Position numbers and translations under genes: made by a program
DNA from: Sipunculus nudus
Taxonomy: Eukaryota; Annelida; Sipuncula; Golfingiida; Sipunculidae
Reading direction: 5' to 3'
DNA length: 64,000 nt
Assembly: GCA_026874595.1 (NCBI GenBank)
Contig: CM049318.1
Coordinates: 42,574,456 to 42,638,455 of the forward strand
Part shown: piece by piece, positions 23,776-36,782 of the stretch
Layout of the letters: each line of letters starts with the position of its first letter
How positions within the stretch are numbered: the stretch's first letter is position 1
The notes under the pieces: model-generated
Seen by the model: only the letters and a program-made list of their open reading frames with translations
Told to the model about the DNA's origin: nothing
The model's database searches: none

Positions 23776-25499
23776 CCGGAACTGCTTTAATATTTCAGGT
23801 TGCTTTGAGACCACGAATCTTACTCTATATGGGAAGACATTTAATTAAATATACATTTACTTTATGAAATGGAATATGAAATGAAAGCAGTCCATAATAA
23901 AGATAAAGAGAGGAAAATTTTGTATTTGTGTAATTCTCAGAATAGGGGTCAATTTCGAGTTCCCAAACAGAGGGAAAAAAGTTGTTGCAAAATTCATTTT
24001 TTCTTCTTTCCTTTTCAAGCGGGATATATGAAAGGTCAAAAACTCCCATCAGCAGCGCACTTTTATCCATACTTGCTTTTTTACCACAATAGAAGAATAG
24101 CAGCCTTTAGTCAGCAAGTCAACTCCGTTACAGCAGTTTATTTTTTTTAAATCACAAAATAATGCGGTAAAAAAAGAAGAATGAATGTGTCACGTATGTA
24201 GATTTTACAAAAGTATGGTACACAATCATCATAAACACTAGAGTTTGATATGAAAATTATTCCTGACATTTTTATTAATGCTACAAATTAAGGTGATAGT
24301 GCACACAAATGTTTGACCCATAAAGTGCATTGAAGAGAACTTGCTAAAAGAGACAGGTATACGCTCAATTTTAATGATCTCCTACAAATTGTCCATCATT
24401 TGACAATACTTTTTAACGTTATCTTCTGCAAAGTCTGGAGGAAAACTGTCGAATATAGTTTTTGGCTAAAATGTTGCGCTGACTGGAATGTAACGGAGTT
24501 GATAACGCACTAAATTATAAAGATATTCTTACCTAAACTTTTAACACATTTGAACAAAAAGTAAACAGATAACTATCAAGTTGTATCATGGTAAAATATA
24601 TCGACACAAGTTTCCCTGACCGGTAAACAAAAGTTTATTTAAAACACATAAAGTCAATTAATGTAAATTACTGCTAAATTGAACAACTCAGCTCGGGATT
24701 GTTGCGAGAAAGAACTTGCTAAATGCCTACCTACATGGTATTTAACCATTTCAATATGAATTCAATAAAAACATATTTCGCCTTTAATGACAATAAAATA
24801 CTTGAGAAAGTAAAGAAATGCCAACATAATGTAAATCCAGGAAAATATTGTTACAATTAAGAGCTGTAACGGAGTTGATCCATTTTCAACAAAAATGATA
24901 GTCTTGTTGCCTTATAAAATTAAGAGCTGTGCTATATATGCAACTGGCATTAAAGGCTAGTGTCATCTAAACTAATAAAATATTACCATTAATTTCACAA
25001 ATATTTAAAACAATAACGCAAATATTAAAGTAAACTGATACCAATTTTTGGATTTAACAGTGAATCCTAAGTAAAAAGGGCCTGCTCGACCACTTAAAAG
25101 GTGTACATTGTAATATGTTCCAAAACTTTCTCCTAATTTAATGCAAAAGACTTCATGTTTTATTAAGAAGTCATAATTTCCTTGGATGGCCAATGCAATG
25201 CTAAAACGTGATTGAGCTGAACACTTTCAGCGGCCTTGTAATCAACCTGAATTCGTGTTACAATAAAAGCTGTCAGATGTAGAACAGAGAACGGAATACA
25301 CAACACACAGTGTTCATATTTGGAATGTTCTCCTTTCGTGTATGGGCTAAGGGGATATTCTTTCTTATATAAATGCCTTACACTTCATTAGATGAATCCA
25401 ACAGAAAATAATAATGTCTATATACCCTCATTCGTTCTTTTCCAGTCTTAGCCATGGTGATTAGCCTGTAAACCCAATGATTTTAAGTAATAAGCTCAT
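23776..25499. other. AT-rich sequence carrying dispersed GTAACGGAGTTGA motifs (left part)
   Basis: No gene is supported. The 15-mer TGTAACGGAGTTGA(T/C) occurs at 24118-24132 (inverted), 24490-24504 and 24865-24879. Confidence 0.6.
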
Positions 25500-25507
25500 A
25501 AACAAAC

Positions 25508-26600
25508 TAGAGGTGCGGACCGGACCGCTTGGACCGATAACACAAAATACCGGACCGCTCATTCCTGGACCGGACTGGTTGGACCGCCGAACTTAATGTT
25601 AAAAGGTTTAAATTAAACAGATGAGTTTCAGGATTTAGTTTCACCAACAATCGTGTTATGAACAAGGGGTAATAAACCATCTCAGAAAGACTCATTGGCT
25701 ACATAAAATATATTTAAAGCAATGACAGCTGCAATAGTACAATTATAAACGTGCACATGTATTATTTTATTTTTTTTTCCATCGTGAGTAACAGTTAAAG
25801 TTCATTTTTTGTTATTAACTTGTGATTGAAGTGACATGTTCAGTATCAGATCATTGTCCCTGCTGTGTTGCACAATGCTGATACTTTTGCTCAGTATAAT
25901 AAGACCAATTTCTATACGATGAATACATTAAATATATTCTTTATATTAAATTATTAACAAAGGATTAATAAGTTTTCTGTATCAGATCGCACATAAACCA
26001 TTACATAACTTATCAGCTGATGTCAATCTGCATCCCTGCCCAGCATTATCTTTAAATCAGCTCGTCCAACCCTGCACATTAGATTAATAAGTTTTCAATA
26101 TCAAATCGCACTTAAACCGCTACAAAACTAATCAGCTTATGTCAGCCCGCATCTATCCCCGCCAAGCAAATTCTTTAAATCAGCTCGCTCCACCCTGCAC
26201 ATTTGGCTTATCTTCTAATCACTATGCCCCACACAGTAACACAAAATATTTACCACTGAAAAATTATTAACAAAGACTGTAATTTTAAATTTGTCATTAA
26301 AAATCAAACCCAGATCCTGCGATTAAAGTATAGATTATTATATTACATTTATAGCACGTTTTGTTGTGTATGATATTCGGTTTTGTTAAATATTTGAACA
26401 AATATATGTAATAAAAAATATGTAGAACAAATGTTGAATAAAAGGAATTACAATATATTTTAATTTTGATGATATTTTAACAAATGGACCGAACCCCTTG
26501 GACCGGTCCACCTTATGGACCGGAACGCTTACAGCTGGACCTGACAAGAACAGGGCGCTTACTTGGTGCATCGAACGGTCCGGTCCGGTCCGCACTTCTA
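25508..26600. mobile_element. 1093-bp non-autonomous hAT-like DNA transposon
   Basis: The termini TAGAGGTGCGGACCGGACCG and CGGTCCGGTCCGCACTTCTA are inverted repeats. A perfect 8 bp direct duplication AAACAAAC flanks the element (25500-25507 and 26601-26608). An 8 bp duplication with a (C/T)AGRGGTG-type terminus is the hallmark of the hAT superfamily. Subterminal GGACCG motifs are dense at both ends (25515-25595 and 26488-26592), as expected for transposase binding sites. Inside, a segment of about 120 bp is duplicated in tandem (about 25964-26082 and 26083-26205, both with CTTTAAATCAGCTCG and CACCCTGCACAT-like ends). No transposase ORF exists. Confidence 0.92.
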
Positions 26601-26608
26601 AAACAAAC

Positions 26609-27700
26609 TTATAAAATATGTCTAATATATAAGTTTTAATGTTTCTATTGCTGTCAAATTTCAAGACTAAAGCATTTTTTTAATTACCAAAATTAGTTAT
26701 TTGTTTTCAAAGAGCAACAGTATTTTCCAGACCAAGATAAACGCATTAAAAGGGATTATACTATATATCAAGTGGTCAGTGAAGCTGCTTCTTATCTTCA
26801 GTGTGCTTATTTATAAATCCTCTCACCAGAGAATAATTTATTACTGGTTGGACTTTCCATAGAAAAAATGTTTGGTGATTCGTCAACTCCGTTACAATAG
26901 AATCGCAACGGAGTTGATGGTAACGGAGCTGATTATTTTTTAAATTTTACCTAATCAGCGGACATAATAGACATGAAATCCTTCAAACAAATATTTCAAT
27001 TCTGATAGATTTACGATGCCTCTCTCTGTTCATGGATGTTTATAGGTTTCAACAATTACTTTTTTCACAAATGGCGTAACAGAGTTGATGGGTGAATTAA
27101 GCTACTTTACTTTTTATACACTTTTTCACTGATAAAAATCAAAACTCTGGATTGAAGCCATGATTCTTCACTTTGAATGTCCTACACTGTAACGAATGAT
27201 ATGATTGGCCACTCGATTTGTTCCACTGGATGGCTGTAGATGGCATATTGGTGCAGTTGTAACGGAGTTGACGAAAATTTAGGACATGGCTTCGTTAGTC
27301 CAGCGAGTGAAAAATACTGAAGAGCAGCTCATAGAAATTTTGTAGGAAGCACATTAGATCTTGTTTATAGTAAACAAACACAAAAATACCCCAATTATTA
27401 GTGATGGATACTAAATTTATTTATATTTTCATTGGAACCTCTTATTTAGGACATATATTTTTTTATTAAGGCTTCATTTTGGATCTTAAAAATTGGCCCT
27501 AAAATTGTATCTGGACTTACTCTTGCAATATAACCCTCACATGGGGAATCGAAATAAATCGTCAAACTCATTCTGATATAATTATAACCATGATTGTGTG
27601 ATAATAATGCCCTATGAAGCAGTCGGACCCTATTTTGACCCCTATTTGAAGAATTGCACATTTATCTGATGGGTTGTTCTTTCAGAGCGAATCTTTAACC
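26609..27700. other. Sequence with dispersed GTAACGGAGTTGA motifs (right part)
   Basis: The motif recurs at 26882-26896 (inverted), 26904-26918, 26919-26933 (one change), 27074-27089 (one change) and 27258-27272. Otherwise featureless and AT-rich. Confidence 0.6.
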
Positions 27701-28223
27701 CAATCATTGTTGTTATACACCCATATACTGGATAAAAAGAGGAACATTATGACAATTTGAAAGCAACTTGATACATAATATGAATAACAGTCTTTTTTTT
27801 GTCATTTTCATATAACAGTGGGACAAACAATTGATGACTTTTCCGTAAACCGCTGTCTGGTGTTCTGCAGCTGTTTCGAGAGTGAGTGAAGCGTATTGAC
27901 CCCTTGACCGCCGCAACGGACAGTCCCGAGATCAGAGATTTCATCTTTTTAAGTTTCATAGTTTAACATTAGGGAGCGATTGGTTTAATGATCACAAATA
28001 AAGGCCTGTGAGCAGAAGTTACATACATGTGTTAGTGCATGTGTAAGGAATTTGTATGAGCAGGTTTGGCGGTCACGGAGCAAAGTGTCCGTGAGCAAAC
28101 TAAATGTGAGCCAGTCTATTGGTCACGTGGCTCATCATTTACAATATGGATCTAACTAGCTGATTAACTCGGTACACCGGGCTTTTACCGGGATTTGGTT
28201 AATGTATTGACATTGCGTGTAAA
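27701..28223. other. Unannotated sequence
   Basis: No gene or repeat recognised. Confidence 0.35.
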
Positions 28224-29117
28224 ATGTGTAAATTACAAAAAAAATTAAATGGAGCAAATTTAGGGAGTGCATCGTCAACATTCCTGCCAAATATAACCAA
28301 CAGAAGGTATTTGTCCCTGAAACATATTTGCTATATTGATAAACCTGTGGATCTATTTTGTGGTGTAATATCCATGACGCCGTTTTGTAAATATAAACAA
28401 ACTTATGTACGTGCTTCCTTGGACAGTTTACGTGATACAACTGTTTCCAGAATTAATGAAGAAGTAGATGCAAAGTGATAGCGCAACGACACTTGGTTTG
28501 GTCATTTCAAATAAATTACCTTGATAAATTTGGGGATTATGCTGACATAACAAATGAGTGCCAAGGGATCGAGAGTCACATATATTTTACATTTACTGAT
28601 CATACAAGTGGGTTAGTGGCTGGGTCAAATGTCAGGCCAAACATGGTTAAAGCCGTCACTGACATATGACATACGGGTTATTCAGATGCACAATAGGCCG
28701 TCATCCTGCGCTGGAGGTTGATAGTCGCACACCTGTGTTGTGAATCACCAGATCACCAAGCGACGAGGCAGGTATTCCGGTCTTTACCGAAGGCAGTTCA
28801 GCTGTTTTCGGTGGTAATCTCCATGCAATATAAAAACACACACACACCCACAAATCACTCAAAATGATGTGTATATTAAAAACTATTTATTCTCATATCG
28901 GCGAGGTCACTGTGGGAACAACTACCTTTCTAAAGAGGTATACGACGGTGTCATACGCAGCGCGTATCAGAGAACATTGGGGAAAAAGTGGACCAACTTC
29001 CTTTCATAAGTATTAGATGATTATGGTGATGTCCTATTTCATGTGAAAGTCACCAGCTTCGTTGGACTCAACGGGATGGAACGATACAAAAAGCGCAACC
29101 TATCGACATCTAGCTGA
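28224..29117 (+). pseudogene. Decayed coding region of unknown family
   Basis: Protein-like open stretches follow one another on the plus strand with frame changes: 28224-28478 (84 codons), 28475-28669 (64 codons, overlapping it by 4 bp), then after a gap 28846-29006 and 29010-29114, which share one frame split by a single TAA at 29007-29009. The composition looks coding, with ordered mixes of charged and aromatic residues (RCSAYQR-like, YGDVLFHVKVTSF), and contrasts with the low-complexity frames elsewhere. I do not recognise the family. A (CA)n tract lies at about 28836-28848. It could be a retro-pseudogene, a decayed transposon gene or chance. I infer decay from the serial frameshifts and stop. 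Confidence 0.3.
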
Positions 29118-29619
29118 ACAAGACCAATTTATATATGAACAAATGGATCATATTTAGGTATCATAACGTTACAGCACACCTGACCAGTCGAAGCCCAAGC
29201 AAAGCGATCCATTGTTGAAACATTGTTGTAACTCTGTCCTGTGAACATCTTTGATTCGCTTTTTTTCAAATAAAACTCGATATACAAATAAGATTATATC
29301 ACAGTTTTCCTATAAGATTAGACTGGTCGTCCGTCAAACATTTAGACTTAGTCTTTGCATCTATCATAAATTGTATGATTCAGATAAAAGAGAAATCAAA
29401 CCAAACATTATTTACACCGCATACAGCGGCTTTCGTTGATATTCCAAACCTGAAATACCAAGGAGCAAAAATGTTCTCGTAGTCGCTGCAACTCAAAGCG
29501 TTAACTGGAGATAATTAGATATTCCCATATCGTCCGTCTGATATACAGGACGTTCCCTTTCTAAGGAATCATTTAGAGTCACAAGCAGCTTTAATCAGTA
29601 AAGTGCATGCATCCACTTG
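29118..29619. other. Unannotated sequence before the large satellite
   Basis: AT-rich with no supported gene. The transition to the 38 bp array is at about 29620. Confidence 0.35.
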
Positions 29620-32600
29620 TTCCCTGTATACTGACGTCCACACTAGCATCCCCTTGATCCCTCCTATACGGACGTCCTCACTAGCATCCCCTTGAACCCC
29701 CGTATACTGACGTCCCCACTAGCATTCCCTTATTCCCTCGTATACTGATGTCCTCACTAGCATCACCTTGATCCCTCGTATACTGATGTCCTAACTAGCA
29801 TCCCCTTGATCCCTCCTATACAGACGTCCTCACTAGCATTCCCTTGATCCCCCGTATACTGACGTCCTCACTAGCATTCCCTTATTCCCTCGTATACTGA
29901 TGTCCTCACTAGCATCACTTTGATCCCTCGTATACTGATGTCCTAACTAGCATCCCCTTGATCCCTCCTATACATACGTCCTCACTAGCATCCCCTTGAT
30001 CCCCCGTATACTGACGTCCTCACTAGCATCCCCTTGATCCCCCGTATACTGACGTCCTCACTAGCATTCCCTTATTCCCTCGTATACTGATGTCCTCACT
30101 AGCATCACCTTGATCCCTCGTATACTGATGTCCTAACTAGCATCCCCTTGATCCCTCCTATACAGATGTCCTCACTAGCATCCCCTTGATCCCCCGTATA
30201 CTGACGTCCTCACTAGCATTCCCTTGATCCCTCGTATACTGACGTCCTCAATAGCATCCCCTTGTTCCTCTTGATCCCTCGTATATTGACGTCTGCACTA
30301 GCGTCCCCTTGTTCCCCCGTATACTGACGTCCTCACTAGCATCCCCTTGATCCCTCGTATACTGACGTCCTCACTAGCATCCCCTTGTTCCTCTTGATCC
30401 CTCGTATATTGACGTCTGCACTAGCGTCCCCTTGTTCCCCCGTATACTGACGTCCTCACTAGCATCCCCTTGATCCCCCGTATACTGACGTCCTCACTAG
30501 CATTCCCTTGATCCCTCGTATACTGACGTCCTCACTAGCGTCCCCTTGTTCCCTCGTATACTGACGTCCACACTAGCATCCCTTTGATCCCCCGTATACT
30601 GACGTCCTCACTAGCGTCCCCTTGATCCCCCGTATACTTACGTCCTAACCAGCATCCCCATGATCAATCGTATATTGACGTCCTCACTAACGTCCCCTTG
30701 ATCCCCCGTATACTGACGTCCTCACTAGCGTCCCCTTGTTCCCTCGTATACTGACGTCCACACTAGCATCCCTTTGATCCCCCGTATACTGACGTCCTCA
30801 CTAGCGTCCCCTTGATCCCCCGTATACTTACGTCCTCACTAGCATCCCCATGATCACTCGTATATTGACGTCCTCACTAGCGTCCCCTTGATCCCCCGTA
30901 TACTGACGTCCTCACTAGCATCCCCTTGATCCTCCGTATATACTGACGTCCTCACTAGCATCCCTTTGATCCCCCGTATACTGACGTCTTTACTAGCGTC
31001 CCCTTGATCCCCCGTATACTGACGTCCTCACTAGCATCCCCATGATCACTCGTATATTGACGTCCTCACTAGCGTCCCCGTGATCCCCCGTATACTGACG
31101 TCCTCACTAAAGTCCCCTTGATCCCTCGTATACTGACGTCCTCACTAGCGTCCCCTTGATCCCCCGTATACTGACGTCCTCACTAGCGTCCCCTTGATCC
31201 CCCGTATACTGACGTCCTCACTAGCGTCCCCTTGATCCCGCGTATACTGACGTCCTCACTAGCGTCCCCTTGATCCCCCGTATACTGACGTCCTCACTAG
31301 CATCCCCATGATCACTCGTATATTGACGTCCTCACTAGCGTCCCCTTGATCCCCCGTATACTGACGTCCTCACTAGCGTCCCCTTGATCCCCCGTATACT
31401 GACATCCTCACTAGCGTCCCCTTGATCCCCCGTATACTGACGTCCTCACTACCGTCCCCTTGATCCCCCGTATACTGACGTCCTCACTAGCGTCCCCTTG
31501 ATCCCCCGTATACTGACGTCCTCACTAGCATCCCCATGATCACTCGTATATTGACGTCCTCACTAGCGTCCCCTTGATCCCCCGTATACTGACGTCCTCA
31601 CTAGCGTCCCCTTGATCCCCCGTATACTGACGTCCTCACTAGCGTCCCCTTGATCCCCCGTATACTGACGTCCTCACTACCGTCCCCTTGATCCCCCGTA
31701 TACTGACATCCTCACTAGCGTCCCCTTGATCCCCCGTATACTGACGTCCTCACTACCGTCCCCTTGATCCCCCGTATACTGACGTCCTCACTAGCGTCCC
31801 CTTGATCCCCCGTATACTGACGTCCTCACTAGCATCCCCATGATCACTCGTATATTGACGTCCTCACTACCGTCCCCTTGATCCCCCGTATACTGACGTC
31901 CTCACTAGCGTCCCCTTGATCCCCCGTATACTGACGTCCTCACTAGCGTCCCCTTGATCCCCCGTATACTGACGTCCTCACTAGCGTCCCCTTGATCCCC
32001 CGTATACTGACATCCTCACTAGCGTCGCCTTGATCCCCCGTATACTGACGTCCTCACTACCGTCCCCTTGATCCCCCGTATACTGACGTCCTCACTAGCG
32101 TCCCCTTGATCCCCCGTATACTGACGTCCTCACTAGCATCCCCATGATCACTCGTATATTGACGTCCTCACTAGCGTCCCCTTGATCCCCCGTATACTGA
32201 CGTCCTCACTAGCGTCCCCTTGATCCCCCGTATACTGACGTCCTCACTAGCATCCCCATGATCACTCGTATATTGACGTCCTCACTAGCGTCCCCTTGAT
32301 CCCCCGTATACTGACGTCCTCACTAGCGTCCCCTTGATCCACCGTATACTGACGTCCTCACTAGCAATCCCATGATCACTCGTATATTGAAGTCCTCACT
32401 ACCGTCCCCTTGATCCCCCGTATACTGACGTCCTCACTAGCGTTCCCTTGATCCCCCGTATACTGACGTCCTCACTAGCATCCCCATGATCACTCGTATA
32501 TTGACGTCCTCACTAGCGTCCCCTTGATCCCCCGTATACTGACGTCCTCACTAGCGTCCCCTTGATCCCCCGTATACTGAAGTCCTCACTAGCGTCCCCT

Positions 32601-34640
32601 TGATCCCCCGTATACTGACGTCCTCACTAGCGTCCCCTTGATCCCCCGTATACTGACATCCTCACTAGCATCCCCTTGATCCCCCGTATACTGACGTCCT
32701 CACTAGCGTCCCCTTGATCCCCGGTATACTGACGTCCTCACTAGCGTCCCCTTGATCCCCCGTATACTGACGTCCTCACTAGCGTCCCCTTGATCCCGCG
32801 TATACTGACGTCCTCACTAGCGTCCCCTTGATCCCCCGTATACTGACGTCCTCACTAGCATCCCCATGATCACTCGTATATTGACGTCCTCACTAGCGTC
32901 CCCTTGATCCGCCGTATACTGACGTCCTCACTAGCGTCCCCTTGATCCCCCGTATACTGACATCCTCACTAGCGTCCCCTTGATCCCCCGTATACTGACG
33001 TCCTCACTACCGTCCCCTTGATCCCCCGTATACTGACGTCCTCACTAGCGTCGCCTTGATCCCCCGTATACTGACGTCCTCACTACCGTCCCCTTGATCC
33101 CCCGTATACTGACGTCCTCACTAGCGTCCCCTTGATCCCCCGTATACTGACGTCCTCACTAGCATCCCCATGATCACTCGTATATTGACGTCCTCACTAG
33201 CGTCCCCTTGATCCCCCGTATACTGACGTCCTCACTAGCGTCCCCTTGATCCCCCGTATACTGACGTCCTCACTAGCATCCCCATGATCACTCGTATATT
33301 GACGTCCTCACTAGCGTCCCCTTGATCCCCCGTATACTGACGTCCTCACTAGCGTCCCCTTGATCCACCGTATACTGACGTCCTCACTAGCAATCCCATG
33401 ATCACTCGTATATTGAAGTCCTCACTACCGTCCCCTTGATCCCCCGTATACTGACGTCCTCACTAGCGTTCCCTTGATCCCCCGTATACTGACGTCCTCA
33501 CTAGCATCCCCATGATCACTCGTATATTGACGTCCTCACTAGCGTCCCCTTGATCCCCCGTATACTGACGTCCTCACTAGCGTCCCCTTGATCCCCCGTA
33601 TACTGACGTCCTCACTAGCGTCCCCTTGATCCCCCGTATACTGACGTCCTCACTAGCGTCCCCTTGATCCCCCGTATACTGACATCCTCAATAGCGTCCC
33701 CTTGATCCCCCGTATACTGACGTCCTCACTAGCGTCCCCTTGATCCCCGGTATACTGACGTCCTCACTAGCGTCCCCTTGATCCCCCGTATACTGACATC
33801 CTCACTAGCGTCCCCTTGATCCCCCGTATACTGACGTCCTCACTACCGTCCCCTTGATCCCCCGTATACTGACGTCCTCACTAGCGTCCCCTTGATCCCC
33901 CGTATACTGACGTCCTCACTACCGTCCCCTTGATCCCCCGTATACTGACGTCCTCACTAGCGTCCCCTTGATCCCCCGTATACTGACGTCCTCACTAGCA
34001 TCCCCATGATCACTCGTATATTGACGTCCTCACTACCGTCCCCTTGATCCCCCGTATACTGACGTCCTCACTAGCGTCCCCTTGATCCACCGTATACTGA
34101 CGTCCTCACTAGCGTCCCCTTGATCCCCCGTATACTGACGTCCTCACTAGCGTCCCCTTGATCCCCCGTATACTGACGTCCTCACTAGCGTCCCCTTGAT
34201 CCCCCGTATACTGACGTCCTCACTACCGTCCCCTTTATCCCCCGTATACTGACGTCCTCACTAGCGTCCCCTTGATCCCCCGTATACTGACGTCCTCACT
34301 AGCGTCCCCTTGATCCCCCGTATACTGACGTCCTCACTAGCGCCCCCTTGATCCCCCGTATACTGACGTCCTCACTAGCGCCCCCTTGATCCCCCGTATA
34401 CTGACGTCCTCACTAGCGTCCCCTTGATCCCCCGTATACTGACGTCCTCACTAGCATCCCCATGATCACTCGTATATTGACGTCCTCACTAGCGTCCTCT
34501 TGATCCCCCGTATACTGACGTCCTCACTAGCATCCCCATGATCTATCGTATACTGACGTCCTCACTAGCATCCCCTTGATCCCCCGTATACTGACATCCT
34601 CACTAGCATCCTCTTGATCCCCCGTATACTTATATACGTT
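29620..34640. repeat. 38-bp satellite array, about 130 copies, with 1026-bp higher-order duplication
   Basis: The unit contains GTCCTCACTAGCGTCCCCTT and GATCCCCCGTATACTGAC, 38 bp. A variant with CATGATCACTCGTATATTGA recurs at irregular multiples of 38. A rare double variant (GATCCACCGTATAC then CAATCCCATGATCACT) occurs at 32365 and 33391, exactly 1026 bp (27 units) apart with matching neighbours, so a long block was duplicated. The left 1 kb (29620-30700) is more heterogeneous (CATTCCCTTATTCCCTCG forms), and the right 3.5 kb is highly homogenised. Nearly every unit contains TGACGTC. Stops occur regularly, so there are no long ORFs. Confidence 0.97.
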
Positions 34641-35855
34641 CTTATATGGACGCTGTGCAAAAATGGTTGCAGGTAGCGCCACCATTTTTAGTGTATGTTA
34701 TAAAGCTATCAAAGGGCTACATTTGTGCAAAATTTTTAGCCTGATCGGTCAAACGGTTCCCGAGATATGTTGGTTTATGTGTGGAAACAGACGCACAAAT
34801 GGACGCTGGGCAGCAAGGAAAGGTCAGAGGTCAACCAAAAATGAGGGTGCAGCAGTTCACATGTAACCTGATGATAAACCCGATTCGCTTAAAATTTAAA
34901 CCAAGTTTTTTCAAAAAGTTGATAGATAAAGTTCCTAAAATCTGGGAATTCTGCATCTAAACATTGTGTCTAGACGTCTAAACACATTGTCTAGACACCA
35001 CCCCCCAGAGCCAGGTCAGTTGCCATGGTGATGTCTGGACCCCACCTGTTAGTACTGAGTGACCTCTTGACTTGGCTGCTGAAACTCAGTATGAAGTCAA
35101 ATCTGTTTTCAAATACAGAAAGCCTTTTTCAATTGGCTACAATGCTTTTTTTTAAAACTGTATTTACCCAATCTATTCTTATAAAACTGGCAGAACCCTA
35201 CCATAGAATAATTCTTGTAAAGTTTAAACCAATCAGCTTAACAGTTTCATCATAAATAAGTGTATAAGCTAGAAGAGTTTAAAATTACGTTTTCGCTTGT
35301 AAAAAACACATCAATGTAGGTGGCGCCACCAATACCTCAAAATCAGATATGACATATGTGACAAACATTGGTATAAAATTTGGTCATTATAGCTCTAGCC
35401 GTTTCTGAGATTTTAATTTTAGTGTGCTTTTTTGGACAGATGACTAAGTTCAACCTCCTATAACTCGGCCAAAAATCTCCGAACTGGAACCATTCGAACA
35501 AACTTGAGAGAGATTGTTCCAGGGATCATTTCTGTGAAATATTGGACAATTTGGCTGGACAGTTTCAGAGAAGAAGATTTTTAAAGGTTTTAAAGCTTTT
35601 TCTATATAAAATCTAAATTAATGCAGATACACAATAATAAGCTCCAGGGCACCAAGTTTCACATGTGACGAATTCTTACATGTAATTTGGAGCTGCTAGC
35701 TCCGACAGTTTCTGACTTACAGCCATGGACGGCGGAAAGCCAGCCCTGGACGGCGGACGGCGGACGGCTGACGACGGACGGACGACGCTGCGCCATCGCA
35801 TAAGCTCACAGGTTCGCTAAAAAAATATGAGTGGTTTTGCACTCGGGGGCCATAT
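34641..35855. repeat. Dispersed interspersed repeat with GGTGGCGCCACC and GGACGGCGGACGG blocks
   Basis: Repeated sub-blocks include GTAGCGCCACCATTTTTAGT (near 34672) and GTAGGTGGCGCCACCAATAC (near 35317), each followed by similar text about temperature-neutral AT-rich sequence and a GGTCA(A/T)(A/T)...CGGTT or CCGTTTC segment. The right end is a run of GGACGG units (35725-35790) followed by a CGCATAAGCTCAC tail. This architecture parallels 9850-11300. No coding sequence. Confidence 0.6.
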
Positions 35856-36255
35856 TGATAAAGAAATATACTCATCAACCACTGCAAGCGTCCCCTCCCT
35901 ACGGAAGCAGGCTTAATAAATGAAGTTTAGGAGAACTGTTATAATGTTATTAAAAATATTAAAATTAAGAAAATACAGCAATTCACGTTCTTCAAGATAA
36001 TTAAGCAAAACAAAATCAAAGGCAATCCATCCGTTTTACTTAGAAGAATCTTATGATGCTTATATCAGTCTTTGTTCAGTAGCTCGGAGGATCAGTCATA
36101 GTCAGATGCGATAATGATCGTAGACTGAAAAAAAAAATCAATATTGTCAAGTTTCATTACTATATTGCCACTTTGAAATTACAACAGGATGGGTCGTTTT
36201 TATTACAATATTGACCGTTATTACAATATTGGACGGTTATTACATTAAAGTTGGT
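35856..36255. other. Unannotated sequence ending in TTATTACAATATTG units
   Basis: From 36180, short units resembling GGGTCGTTTTTATTACAATA and GACCGTTATTACAATATTG appear, related to the termini of the adjoining foldback element. They may be a remnant of a further copy. Confidence 0.5.
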
Positions 36256-36782
36256 TGTTACGACCCATATTGTAATAACAGTCCAATATTGTTAAAATGG
36301 CTAATATTGTATTAGAAATGGCACCACATTTCTTGTAAAAAAATGAGTAACATTGCAATAATTGTACCTCACCTTTGCGGTAAACAGCATGGTAGGTCAA
36401 TATTGTAAAAAAAAGTTTAGAAGATTATGATTAAATTCATGTCAAATTTTCATAGACAATCTAAATACTGACTTCCTGTGACTCGACTGTTTACGTGAAC
36501 ATACAAATATGAAAAGCACGGGATTTCCATTATGACTGCATGTGTTATACTAATGAGGAACCAAAATGGCTGTCATTTAGGAAGGTATTCTCAAACGACA
36601 TATCGCCTGTTAGATTCATTCTTGAGCTTAAAATTGTGTTTTTACAATATGTGCCGTTTTTTCCCACTTCCCGCTTTTATAACAATATGGTCAGGGTATG
36701 ATTAATACAATATGGGTCGTTTTTATTACAATATGGACCGTTATTACAATATGGGCCGGTTATTACAATATGGGTCGTAACA
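36256..36782 (-). mobile_element. Short copy of a foldback-type element with minisatellite termini
   Basis: The left end is TGTTACGACCCATATTGTAA and the right end is the inverse TTACAATATGGGTCGTAACA. The right 140 bp is a run of units such as TTATTACAATATGGGCCG. Aligned by eye in reverse complement to the 49011-50618 copy, both ends match: the inner left part (TAGACAATCTAAATACTGAC, GTGAACATACAAATATGAAA) corresponds to 50290-50400, and the inner right part (TTCTTGAGCTTAAA) corresponds to 49290-49315. It is therefore an inverted, internally deleted member of the family. No flanking duplication is visible (TTGGT against AAACC). Confidence 0.7.

Noticed and set aside
29620-34640. CRISPR array
   Set aside because: Repeats are contiguous and vary throughout. 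There are no unique spacers between constant repeats, no cas genes, and the genome is eukaryotic.
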